Positions 1 to 10,240 of a stretch of 64,000 bases of DNA are shown here, one piece after another; within the stretch, counting starts at the first letter, position 1; each line of letters begins with the position of its first letter. A program made the translations under genes and the position numbers. Under the pieces are notes generated by a model. It made no database searches, was not told the DNA's origin, and saw only the letters and a list, made by a program, of their open reading frames with translations. Source of the stretch: Atherix ibis. Lineage: Eukaryota > Arthropoda > Insecta > Diptera > Athericidae. The stretch is from the NCBI GenBank assembly GCA_958298945.1, contig OY282608.1, forward strand, positions 74,882,806-74,946,805, given 5' to 3'.

Positions 1-100
1 TTATTGGTTTGTTGGTTTGTTCGTTTGTTCGTTTGTTGGCTTGTTGGTTTGTTGGCTTGTTGGTTTGTTAGTTTGTTGGTTTGTTGGTTTGTTGGTTTGT

Positions 101-1300
101 TATTTTATTTGTTTTTTTGGTTTGTTCGTTTGTTGGCTTGTCGGTTTTTTGGTTTGTTGGTTTGTTGGTTTGTTGGTTTGTTGGTTTGTTGGTTTGTAGG
201 TTTTTTGGTTTGTTGGTTTGTTGGTTTGTTGCCTTGTTGGTTTGTTGGTTTGTTGGTTTGTTGGTTTGTTGGTTTGTTGGTTTGTTGGTTTGTTGGTTTG
301 TTTGTTTTTTGGTTTGTTCGTTTGTTGGCTTGTCGGTTTTATGGTTTGTTGGTTTGTTGGTTTGTTGGTTTGTTGGTTTGTTGGTTTGTTGGTTTGTAGG
401 TTTTTTGGTTTGTTGGCTTGTTGGTTTGTTGGTTTATTGGTTTGTTAGTTTGTTGGTTTGTTGGTTTGTTGGTTTGTTCGTTTGTTGGTTTTTTAGTTTG
501 TTGGTTTGTTGGTTTGTTGGTTTGTTGGCTTGTTGTTTTGTTGGCTTGTTCGCTTGTTGGTTTGTTGGTTTGTTAGTTTGTTCGTTTGTTCGTTTGCTTG
601 TTTTTTGGTTTGTTGGTTTGTTGGTTTGTTGGTTTGTTCGTTTGTTGGTTTTTTGGTTTGTTGGTTTCTTGGTTTGTTGGTTTGTTGGCTTGTTGGTATG
701 TTTGTGGGTTGGTTTGGTCGTTTGTTGGCTTGTTGGTTTATTGGCTTGTTGGTTTGTTGGTTTGTTGGTTTGTTGGTTTGTTTTGTTTGTTGGTTTGTTT
801 GTTTGTTGTTTTGATCGTTTGTTGGTTTGTTGGTTTGTTGGTTTGTTGGTTTGTTGGTTTGTTGATTTGTTGGTTTATTGGTTTGTTGGTTTGTTGATTT
901 GTTGGTTTGTAGGTTTTTTGGTTTGTTGACATGTTGGTTTGTTGGTTTATTGGTTTGTTAGTTTGTTGGTTTGTTGGTTTGTTGGTTTGTTCGTTTGTTG
1001 GTTTTTTAGTTTGTTGGTTTGTTGGTTTGTTGGTTTGTTGGTTTGCTGGCTTGTTGGTTTGTTAGCTTGTTGGCTTGTTGGTTTGTTGGATTGTTGGTTT
1101 GTTCGTTTGCTTGTTTTTTGGTTTGTTGGTTTGATGGTATGTGGGTTGGTTGGTTTGTTGGTTTGTTGGTTTGTTCGTTTGTGGGTTTTTTGGTTTGTTG
1201 GTTTGTTGGTTTGTTGGTTTGTTGGTTTGTTGGCTTGTTGGCTTGTTGGTTTGTTTGTTTGTTGGTTTGGTCGTTTGTTGGCTTGTTGCTTTATTGGTTT
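101..1300. repeat. Family A block, copy 1
   Basis: Defined by shared landmark variants: TATTTTA at 101, TTTGCTTG followed by a T run at 597 and 1110, GGTCG at 716 and TTTTGTTTG (a 9-bp monomer) at 781. The same landmarks in the same order recur at 3064, 3447, 3968, 3566 and 3623, an offset of 2,842 to 2,963 bp. The drifting offset shows small gains and losses of monomers since duplication. No coding content. Confidence 0.75.
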
Positions 1301-3060
1301 GTTGGTTTGTTGGTTTGTTGGTTTGTTGGTTTGTTTGTTTGTTGGTTTGTTGGCTTATTGGTTTGTTGGCTTGTTGGTTTGTTGGTTTGTTGGCTTGTTG
1401 GTTTTTTCGTTTATTGGTTTGTTGGTTTGTTGGTTTGTTAGTTTGTTGCTTTGTTGGTTTGTTGGTTTGTTCGTTTGTTGGTTTGTTGGTTTGTTGGTTT
1501 GTTGGTTTTTTAGTTTGTTGGTTTGTTTGTTTGTTGGTTTGTTTGTTTTTTGGTTTGTTGGCTTGTTGAATTGTTGGTTTGTTGGTATGTTGTTTTGTTG
1601 GTTTGTTGCTTTGTTGGTTTGTTGGTTTGTTGGTTTGTTCGTTTGTTCGTTTATTGGCTTGTTGGTTTGTTGGCTTGTTGGCTTGTTTGCTTGTTGGTTT
1701 GTTGGTTTGTTTGTTTGTTGGTTTGTTGGCTTATTGGTTTGTTGGTTTGTTGGTTTGTTCGTTTGTTGGTTTTTTGGTTTGTTGGTTTGTTGGTTTGTTG
1801 GCTTGTTGGTTTGTTGGTTTGTTGGTTTGTTGGTTTGTTGGTTACTTGGTTTGTTGGTTTGTTGACTTGTTGGTTTGTTCGTTTGTTGGCTTAATGGTTG
1901 GTTGGCTTGTTGGCTTGTTGGTTTGTTGGTTTGTTGGCTTGTTGGTTTGTTCGCTTATTGGTATGTTGGTTTGTTTGTTTGTTGGTTTGTTGGTTTGTTG
2001 GTTTGTTGGTTTGTTGGTTACTTGGTTTGTTGGTTTGTTAGTTTGTTCGTTTGTTAGTTTGTTGGTTTGTTGGTTTGTTGGTTTGTTGGTTTGTTTGTTT
2101 GTTGGTTTGTTGGTTTGTTTGTTTATTGGTTTGTTGGTTTGTTGGTTTGTTGGTTTGTTGGTTTGTTGGTTTGTTGGTTTGTTGGTTTGTTGGTTTGTTG
2201 GTTTGTTGGTTTGTTGGTTTGTTGGTTTGTTCGTTTGTTGGTTTGTTCGTTTGTTGGTTTGTTGGTTTATTGGTTTGTTGGTTTGTTGGTTTGTTGGTTT
2301 GTTGGTTTTTTTCGTTTGTTGGTTTGTTGGTTTGCTCGTTTGTTGGTTTGCTGGTTTGTTGGTTTGTTGGTTTGTTGGTTTGTTGGTTTGTTAGTTTGTT
2401 GGTTTATTTGTTTATTTGGTTGTTGGTTTGTTGCTTTGTTGGTTTGTTGGTTTGTTGGTTTCTTGGTTTGTTGGTTTGTTGGTTTGGTGGCTTGTTGGTT
2501 TTTTGGTTTGTTGGTTTGTTGGTTTGTTGGTTTGTTGGTTTCTTGTTTTGTTCTTTGGTTTGTTTGTTGGTTTGTTGGTTTGTTGGTTTGTTAGTTTGTT
2601 GGTTTTTTGGTTTGTTGGTTTGTTGGTTTGTTTGTTTGTTGGTTTGTTGGTTTGTTGGGTTGTTGGTTTCTTGGTTTGTTGGTTTGTTGGTTTGTTTATT
2701 TGTTGGTTTGTTCGTTTGTTGGTTTGTTGGCTTGTTGGCTTGTTGGCTTGTTGGTTTGTTGGTTTTTTGGTTTGTTGGCTTGTTGGTTTGTCGGTTTCTT
2801 GGTTTGTTGGTTTGTTTGTTTGTCGGTTTGTTGGTTTGTTGGTTTGTTCATTTGTTGGTTTGTTCGGTTGTTGGTTTATTGGTTTGTTGGTTTGTTGGTT
2901 TGTTTTTTTGTTGGTTTTTTGGTTTGTTGGTTTGTTGGTTTGTTGGTTTGTTTGTTTGTTGGTTTGTTCGTTTGTTGGCTTGTTGGTTTCTTGGCTTGTT
3001 GGCTTGTTGCTTTGTTGGTTTTTTGGTTTGTTAGTTTGTTGGTTTGTTGGTTTGTTGGTT
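1300..3060. repeat. Irregular octamer tract between the two family A blocks
   Basis: Octamer array with scattered variants and several long runs of near-perfect TTGGTTTG, the clearest around 2120-2230. TTGGTTAC monomers occur near 1840 and 2017, the earliest examples of a variant that becomes frequent in families B, C and F. A single TTCATTTG lies at about 2847. I could not pair this tract convincingly with another one. Nothing gene-like is present. Confidence 0.7.
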
Positions 3061-3063
3061 TGT

Positions 3064-5580
3064 TATTTTATTTGTTTGTTGGTTTGTTGGTTTGTTTGTT
3101 TGTTTGTTTGTTGGTTTGTTGGTGTGTTGGTTTGTTGGTTTGTTGGTTTGTTTGTTTTTTGGTTTGTTCGTTTGTTGGCTTGTCGGCTTTGTGGTTTGTT
3201 GGTTTGTTTGTTTGTTGGTTTGTAGGTTTTTTGGTTTGTTGGTTTGTTGGTTTGTTGGTTTATTCGTTTGTTAGTTTGTTGGTTTGTTGGTTTGTTGGTT
3301 TGTTCGTTTGTTGGTTTTTTAGTTTGTTGGTTTGTTGGTTTGTTGGTTTGTTGGTTTGTTGGTTTGTTGGTTTGTTGGTTTGTTGGTTTGTTGGCTTGTT
3401 GTTTTGTTGGCTTGTTAGTTTGTCGGTTTGTTGGTTTGTTCGTTTGCTTGTTTTTTGGTTTGTTGGTTTGTTGGTTTGTTGGTTTGTTCGTTTGTTGGTT
3501 TTTTGGTTTGTTGGTTTCTTGGTTTGTTGGTATGTTGGCTTGTTGGTTTGTTTGTTTGTTGGTTTGGTCGTTTGTTGGCTTGTTGGTTTATTGGCTTGTT
3601 GGTTTGTTGGTTTGTTGGTTTGTTTTGTTTGTTGGTTTGTTTGTTTGTTGGTTTGTTCGTTTGTTGGTTTGTTGGTTTGTTGGTTTGTTGGTTTGTTGGT
3701 TTGTTGGTTTGTTGGTTTGTTGGTTTGTTGGTTTGTTGGTTTGTTGGTTTGTTGATTTGTTGATTTGTAGGTTTTTGGGTTTGTTGGCTTGTTGGTTTGT
3801 TGGTTTATGGGTTTGTTAGTTTGTTGGTTTGTTGATTTGTTGGTTTGTTCGTTTGTTGGTTTTTTAGTTTGTTGGTTTGTTGGTTTGTTGGTTTGTTGGT
3901 TTGTTGGTTTGTTGGTTTGTTGGCTTGTTGGCTTGTTGGTTTGTTGGTTTGTTGGTTTGTTCGTTTGCTTGTTTTTTGGTTTGTTGGTTTGATGGTATGT
4001 TAGTTTGTTGGTTTGTTGGTTTGTTGGTTTGTTGGTTTGTTCGTTTGTTGGTTTTTTGGTTTGTTGGTTTGTTGGTTTGTTGGTTTGTTGGTTTGTTGGC
4101 TTGTTGGTTTGTTTGTTTGTTGGTTTTGTCATTTGTTGGCTTGTTGGTTTATTGGCTTGTTGGTTTGTTGGTTTGTTGGTTTGTTGGTTTGTTTTTTTGT
4201 TGGTTTTTTGGTTTGTTGGTTTGTTGGGTTTGTTGGTTTGTTGGTTTGTTTGTTTGTTGGTTTGTTAGATTGTCGGCTTGTTGGTTTCTTGGCTTGTTGG
4301 CTTGTTGGTTTGTTGGTTTTTTGGTTTGTTGGCTTGTTGGTTTGTTGGTTTGTTGGTCTGTTGGTTTGGTGGTTTGTTGGTTTAATGGTATGTTGGTTTT
4401 TTGGTTTGTTTGTTTGTTGGTTTTTTGGTTTGTTGGCTTGTTTGTTTATTGGTTTGTTGGTTTGTTCGTTTGTTCGTTTGTTGGCTTGTTGGTTTGTTGG
4501 GTTGTTGGTTTGTTAGTTTGTTGGTTTGTTGGTTTGTTGTTTTGTTATTTTATTTGTTTGTTGGCTTCTTGGTTTGTTGGTTTGTTGGTTTGTTTGTTTG
4601 TTGGTTTGTTGGTTTGTTGGTTTGTTGGTTTGCTGGTTTGTTGGTTTGTTAATTTGTTTGTTTTTTGGTTTGTTCGTTAGTTGGCTTGTCGGTTTTTAAG
4701 TTTGTTGGTTTGTTGGTTTGTGTGTTCGTTGGTTTGTTGGTTTGTAGGTTTTTTGGTTTGTTGGCTTGTTGGTTTGTTGGTTTATTGGTTTGTTAGTTTG
4801 TTGGTTTGTTGGTTTGTTAGTTTGTTAGTTTTTTAGTTTGTTGGTTTGTTGGTTTGTTGGTTTTTTGGTTTGATGGTTTGTTAGCTTGTTGTTTTGTTGG
4901 CTTGTTCGCTTGTTGGTTTGTTGGTTTGTTGGTTTGTCCGTTTGCTTGTTTTTTGGTTTGTTGGTTTGTTGGTTTGTTGGTTTGTTGGTTTGTTCGTTTG
5001 TTGGTTTTTTGGTTTGTTGGTTTCTTGGTTTGTTGGTTTGTTGGCTTGTTGGTTTGTTTGTTTGTTGGTTTGGTCGTTTGTTGGCTTGTTGGTTTATTGG
5101 CTTGTTGGTTTGTTGGTTTGTTGGTTTGTTGGTTTGTTTTGTTTGTTGGTTTTTTGTTTGTTGGTTTGTTCGTTTGTTGGTTTGTTGGTTTGTTGGTTTG
5201 TTGGTTTGTTGGTTTGTTGATTTGTTGGTTTGTAGGTTTTTTTGTTTGTTGGCTTGTTGGTTTGTTGGTTTATTGGTTTGTTGGTTTATTGGTTTGTTGG
5301 TTTGTTGGCTTGTTAGTTTGTTGGCTTGTTGGCTTGTTGGTTTGTTGGTTTGTTGGTTTGTTCGTTTGCTTGTTTTTTGGTTTGTTGGTTTGTTGGTATG
5401 TTAGTTTGTTGGTTTGTTGGTGTGTTGGTTTGTTCGTTTGTTGGTTTTTTGTTTGTTGGTTTGTTGGTTTGTTGGTTTGTTGGTTTGTTGGCTTGTTGGT
5501 TGGTTTGTTTGTTTGTTTGGTCGTTTGTTGGCTTGTTGGTTTATTGGCTTGTTGGTTTGTTGGTTTGTTGGCTTGTTGGT
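3064..5580. repeat. Family A block, copy 2 and a partial third copy
   Basis: Positions 3064-4160 match 101-1300 landmark for landmark. A further partial copy starts at TATTTTA 4546 (1,482 bp after 3064, about half the 2,963-bp spacing between the first two) and includes TTTGCTTG landmarks at 4945 and 5369. Most of 3064-4160 is also found again near 8.15-9.2 kb at an offset of about 5.07-5.11 kb. The block is all octamer-derived and has no supportable gene. Confidence 0.7.
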
Positions 5581-6770
5581 TTGTTCGTTTGTTGGTTTGT
5601 TGGTTTGTTGGTTTATTGGTTTGTTCGTTTGTTGGTTACTTGATTTGTTGGTTTGTTGGCTTGGTGGTTTGTTGGTTTGTTGGTTTGTAGGTTTATTTGT
5701 TTGTTGGTTTGTTTGTTGGTTGGTTTGTTTGTTTGTTGGTTTGTTGGTTTGTTGGTTTGTTGGTTTGTTGGTTTGTTGGTTTGTTGGTTTGTTGGTTTGT
5801 TGGTTTGTTGGTTTGTTCGTTTGTTGGTTTGTTGGTTTGTTGGTTTGTTGGTTTATTGGTTTGTTGGTTTGTTGGTTTGTTCGTTTGTTCGTTTGTTGGT
5901 TTGTTGGTTTGTTGGTTTGTTGGTTTGTTGGTTTGTTTGTTTGTTGGTTTGTTGGTTTGTTGGTTTGTTGGTTTGTTGGTTTGTTGGTTTGTTGGTTTGT
6001 TCGTTTGTTGGTTTGTTGGTTTGTTGGTTTGTTGGTTTATTGGTTTGTTGGTTTGTTGGTTTGTTGGTTTGTTGGTTTGTTGGTTACTAGATATGTTGTT
6101 TTGTTGTTTTGTTGGTTTGTTTGTTTGTTGGTTTGGTCGTTTGTTGGTTTTTTGGTTTGTTTGTTTGTTGGGTTGTCCGTTTGTTGGTTTATCAGTTACT
6201 TTGTTTGTTGGTTTGTTGGTTTGTTGGCTTGTTGGTTTGTTAGTTTGTTGGTTTGTTGGTTTGTTGGTTTATTTGTTTGTTGGTTTGTTTGTTTGTTGGG
6301 TTGTTCGTTTGTTGGTTTGTTAGTTACTTGGTTTGCTGGTTTGTTGGTTTGTTCGTTTGTTTGTTTGTTGGTTTGTTGGTTTGTTGGTTTGTTTGTTTGT
6401 TGGTATGTTGGTTTGTTGGTTTGTTGGTTTATTGGTTTGTTGGTTTATTGGTTTGTTGGTTTGTTGGTTTGTTGGTTTGTTTTTTTGTTGGTTTTTTGGT
6501 TTGTTGGTTTGTTGGTTTGTTTGTTTGTTGGTTTGTTCGGTTGTTGGTTTATTGGTTTGTTGGTTTGTTGGTTTGTTGGTTTGTTGGTTTGTTGGCTTGT
6601 TGGTTTCTTGGTTTGTTGGTTTGTTGGTTTGTTGGTTTGTTGGTTTGTTTTTTTGTTGGTTTTTTGGTTTGTTGGTTTGCTGGTTTGTTGGTTTGTTTGT
6701 TTGTTGGTTTGTTCGTTTGTTGACTTGTTGGTTTCTTGGCTTGTTGGCTTGTTGGTTTGTTGGCTTGTTG
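5581..6770. repeat. Family B unit 1 (about 1.2 kb)
   Basis: First member of a tandem pair. Landmarks are TTGGTTACTTGA at about 5633, TACTAGATATG at 6085, a TTGGGTTGTCCG variant near 6170 and TTATCAGTTAC near 6190. All recur in unit 2. It includes a long almost unmutated TTGGTTTG run around 5740-5815, which suggests recent homogenisation. Confidence 0.85.
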
Positions 6771-8130
6771 GTTTGTTCGTTTGTTGGTTTGTTGGTTTGT
6801 TGGTTTATTGGTTTGTTCGTTTGTTGGTTACTTGATTTGTTGGTTTGTTGGCTTGTTGGTTTGTTGGTTTGTTGGTTTGTAGGTTTATTTGTTTGTTGGT
6901 TTGTTTGATGGTTGGTTTGTTTGTTTGTTGGTTTGTTGGTTTGTTGGTTTGTTGGTTTGTTGGTTTGTTGGTTTGTTGGTTTGTTGGTTTGTTGGTTTGT
7001 TGGTTTGTTCGTTTGTTGGTTTGTTGGTTTGTTGGTTTGTTGGTTTATTGGTTTGTTGGTTTGTTGGTTTGTTCGTTTGTTCGTTTGTTGGTTTGTTGGT
7101 TTGTTGGTTTGTTGGTTTGTAGGTTTGTTTGTTTGTTGGTTTGTTGGTTTGTTGGTTTGTTGGTTTGTTGGTTTGTTGGTTTGTTCGTTTGTTGGTTTGT
7201 TGGTTTGTTGGTTTGTTGGTTTATTGGTTTGTTGGTTTGTTGGTTTGTTCGTTTGTTCGTTTGTTGGCTTGTTGGTTTGTTGGCTTGTTGGCTTGTTGGT
7301 TTGTTGGTTTGTTGGTTTGTTGGTTACTAGATATGTTGTTTTGTTGTTTTGTTGGTTTGTTTGTTTGTTGGTTTGGTCGTTTGTTGGTTTTTTGGTTTGT
7401 TTGTTTGTTGGGTTGTCCGTTTGTTGGTTTATCAGTTACTTTGTTTGTTGGTTTGTTGGTTTGTTGGCTTGTTGGTTTGTTAGTTTGTTGGTTTGTTGGT
7501 TTGTTGGTTTATTTGTTTGTTGGTTTGTTTGTTTGTTGGGTTGTTCGTTTGTTGGTTTGTTAGTTACTTGGTTTGCTGGTTTGTTGGTTTGTTCGTTTGT
7601 TTGTTTGTTGGTTTGTTGGTTTATTGGTTTGTTTGTTTGTTGGTTTGTTGGTTTGTTGGTTTGTTGGTTTATTGGTTTGTTGGTTTATTGGTTTGTTGGT
7701 TTGTTGGTTTGTTGGTTTGTTTTTTTGTTGGTTTTTTGGTTTGTTGGTTTGTTGGTTTGTTTGTTTGTTGGTTTGTTCGGTTGTTGGTTTATTGGTTTGT
7801 TGGTTTGTTGGTTTGTTGGTTTGTTGGCTTGTTGGTTTGTTGGTTTGTTGGTTTGTTGGTTTGTTGGTTTGTTGGTTTGTTTTTTTGTTGGTTTTTTGGT
7901 TTGTTGGTTTGTTGGTTTGTTGGTTTGTTTGTTTGTTGGTTTGTTCGTTTGTTGACTTGTTGGTTTCTTGGCTTGTTGGCTTGTTGGTTTGTTGGTTTTT
8001 TGGTTTGTTGGTTTGTTGGTTTGTTGGTTTGTTGGTTTTTTGGTTTGTTGGCTTGTTTGTTTATTGGTTTGTTGGTTTGTTCGTTTGTTGGCTTGTTGGT
8101 TTGTTGGCTTGTTGGTTTGTTAGTTTGTTG
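6771..8130. repeat. Family B unit 2 (about 1.24 kb) and tail
   Basis: Repeats unit 1: TACTTGA at 6829 against 5637 (offset 1,192), TACTAGATATG at 7325 against 6085 (offset 1,240, or 155 octamers) and TTCGG at 7778 against 6538 (offset 1,240). The 48-bp change in offset equals six monomers gained inside the unit. The last 100 bp or so grade into the family A copy that follows. Confidence 0.85.
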
Positions 8131-9420
8131 GTTTGTTGGTTTGTTGGTTTGTTATTTTATTTGTTTGTTGGTTTGTTGGTTTGTTTGTTTGTTTGTTTGT
8201 TGGTTTGTTGGTTTGTTGGTTTGTTGGTTTGTTTGTTTTTTGGTTTGTTCGTTTGTTGGCTTGTCGGCTTTTTGGTTTGTTGGTTTGTTGGTTTGTTTGT
8301 TTGTTGGTTTGTAGGTTTTTTGGTTTGTTGGTTTGTTGGTTTGTTGGTTTATTCGTTTGTTAGTTTGTTGGTTTGTTGGTTTGTTGGTTTGTTCGTTTGT
8401 TGGTTTTTTAGTTTGTTGGTTTGTTGGTTTGTTGGTTTGTTGGTTTGTTGGTTTGTTGGCTTGTTGTTTTGTTGGCTTGTTGGCTTGTTAGTTTGTTGGT
8501 TTGTTGGTTTGTTCGTTTGCTTGTTTTTTGGTTTGTTGGTTTGTTGGTTTGTTGGTTTGTTGGTTTGTTCGTTTGTTGGTTTTTTGGTTTGTTGGTTTCT
8601 TGGTTTGTTGGTATGTTGGCTTGTTGGTTTGTTTGTTTGTTGGTTTGGTCGTTCGTTGGCTTGTTGGTTTATTGGCTTGTTGGTTTGTTGGTTTGTTGGT
8701 TTGTTTTGTTTGTTGGTTTGTTTGTTTGTTGGTTTGTTCGTTTGTTGGTTTGTTGGTTTGTTGGTTTGTTGGTTTGTTGGTTTGTTGGTTTGTTGGTTTG
8801 TTGGTTTGTTGGTTTGTTGGTTTGTTGGTTTGTTGGTTTGTTGGTTTGTTGGTTTGTTGATTTGTTGATTTGTTGGTTTGTAGGTTTTTGGGTTTGTTGG
8901 CTTGTTGGTTTGTTGGTTTATGGGTTTGTTAGTTTGTTGGTTTGTTGATTTGTTGGTTTGTTCGTTTGTTGGTTTTTTAGTTTGTTGGTTTGTTGGTTTG
9001 TTGGTTTGTTGGTTTGTTGGCTTGTTCGTTTGTTGGCTTGTTGGCTTGTTGGTTTGTTGGTTTGTTGGTTTGTTCGTTTGCTTGTTTTTTGGTTTGTTGG
9101 TTTGATGGTATGTTGGTTTGTTGGTTTGTTGGTTTGTTGGTTTGTTCGTTGTTGGTTTTTTGGTTTGTTGGTTTGTTGGTTTGTTGGTTTGTTGGTTTGT
9201 TGGTTTGTTGGTTTGTTGGCTTGTTGGTTTGTTTGTTTGTTGGTTTTGTCGTTTGTTGGTTTGTTGGTTTATTGGCTTGTTGGTTTGTTGGTTTGTTGGT
9301 TTGTTTGTTTGTTGGTTTGTTGGTTTGTTGGTTTGTTGGTTTGTTGGTTTGTCCGTTTGCTTGTTTTTTGGTTTGTTGGTTTGTTGGTTTGTTGGTTTGT
9401 TGGTTTGTTGGTTTGTTGGT
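8130..9420. repeat. Family A block, copy 4
   Basis: Copies 3064-4160: TATTTTA 8153 against 3064 (offset 5,089), GGTATG 8612 against 3531 (5,081), TTTGCTTG 8520 against 3447 (5,073) and 9081 against 3968 (5,113), and TAGGTTTTTGGG 8881 against 3768 (5,113). A 7-bp monomer caused by loss of one T lies at about 9147, where the sister copy near 4039 has the full 8 bp. The family B pair therefore sits between two family A copies. Confidence 0.75.
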
Positions 9421-10240
9421 TTGTTGATTTGTTGGTTTGTAGGTTTTTTTGTTTGTTGGCTTGTTGGTTTGTTGGTTTATTGGTTTGTTGGTTTGTTGGT
9501 TTGTTGGTTTGTTGGCTTGTTAGTTTGTTGGCTTGTTGGCTTGTTGGTTTGTTGGTTTGTTGGTTTGTTCGTTTGCTTGTTTTTTGGTTTGTTGGTTTGT
9601 TGGTATGTTGGTTTGTTGGTTTGTTGGTGTGTTGGTTTGTTCGTTTGTGGGTTTTTTGTTTGTTGGTTTGTTGGTTTGTTGGTTTGTTGGTTTGTTGGCT
9701 TGTTGGTTTGTTTGTTTGTTGGTTTGGTCGTTTGTTGGCTTGTTGGTTTATTGGCTTGTTGGTTTGTTGGTTTGTTGGTTTGTTGGTTTGTTTTGTTTGT
9801 TGGTTTTTTGTTTGTTGGTTTGTTCGTTTGTTGGTTTGTTGGTTTGTTGGTTTGTTGGTTTGTTGGTTTGTTGGTTTGTTGGTTTGTTGGTTTGTTGGTT
9901 TGTTGGTTTGTTGGTTTGTTGGTTTGTTGGTTTGTTGATTTGTTGGTTTGTAGGTTTTTTTGTTTGTTGGCTTGTTGGTTTGTTGGTTTATTGGTTTGTT
10001 GGTTTGTTGGTTTGTTGGTTTGTTGGCTTGTTAGTTTGTTGGCTTGTTGGCTTGTTGGTTTGTTGGTTTGTTGGTTTGTTCGTTTGCTTGTTTTTTGGTT
10101 TGTTGGTTTGTTGGTATGTTGGTTTGTTGGTTTGTTGGTGTGTTGGTTTGTTCGTTTGTGGGTTTTTTGTTTGTTGGTTTGTTGGTTTGTTGGTTTGTTG
10201 GTTTGTTGGCTTGTTGGTTTGTTGGTTTGTTCGTTTGTTG
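9421..10240. repeat. 511-bp tandem duplication of a family A segment
   Basis: The ordered landmarks AGGTTTTTTTG (9441 and 9952), TTTGCTTG (9576 and 10087) and GGTGTG (9626 and 10137) are all spaced exactly 511 bp apart, one base short of 64 octamers. A more distant relative of the same string of variants is at 5234-5420. The second copy is truncated near 10.24 kb, where GGTTACTT-type monomers take over. Confidence 0.85.

Noticed and set aside
3260..4132. - strand open frame of 290 codons encoding a Q/N/T/K/P-rich, prion-like peptide
   Set aside because: CAAACCAA contains no T, so - strand stops cannot occur without mutation. The peptide is the trivial KPTNQQTN translation with no independent codon or domain signal. 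The same applies to the - strand frames near 738-932, 30148-30540 and 36991-37383.
6085..7340. TACTAGATATG at 6085 and 7325 as an attachment-site core
   Set aside because: The two copies lie at the 1,240-bp period shared by all other variants of family B, so they are ordinary tandem copies and not the boundaries of an inserted element.
101..8165. TATTTTA strings (101, 3064, 4546, 8153) as TATA-like promoters
   Set aside because: They arise from two A substitutions in consecutive monomers, recur only because family A was duplicated, and no gene or initiation context follows.
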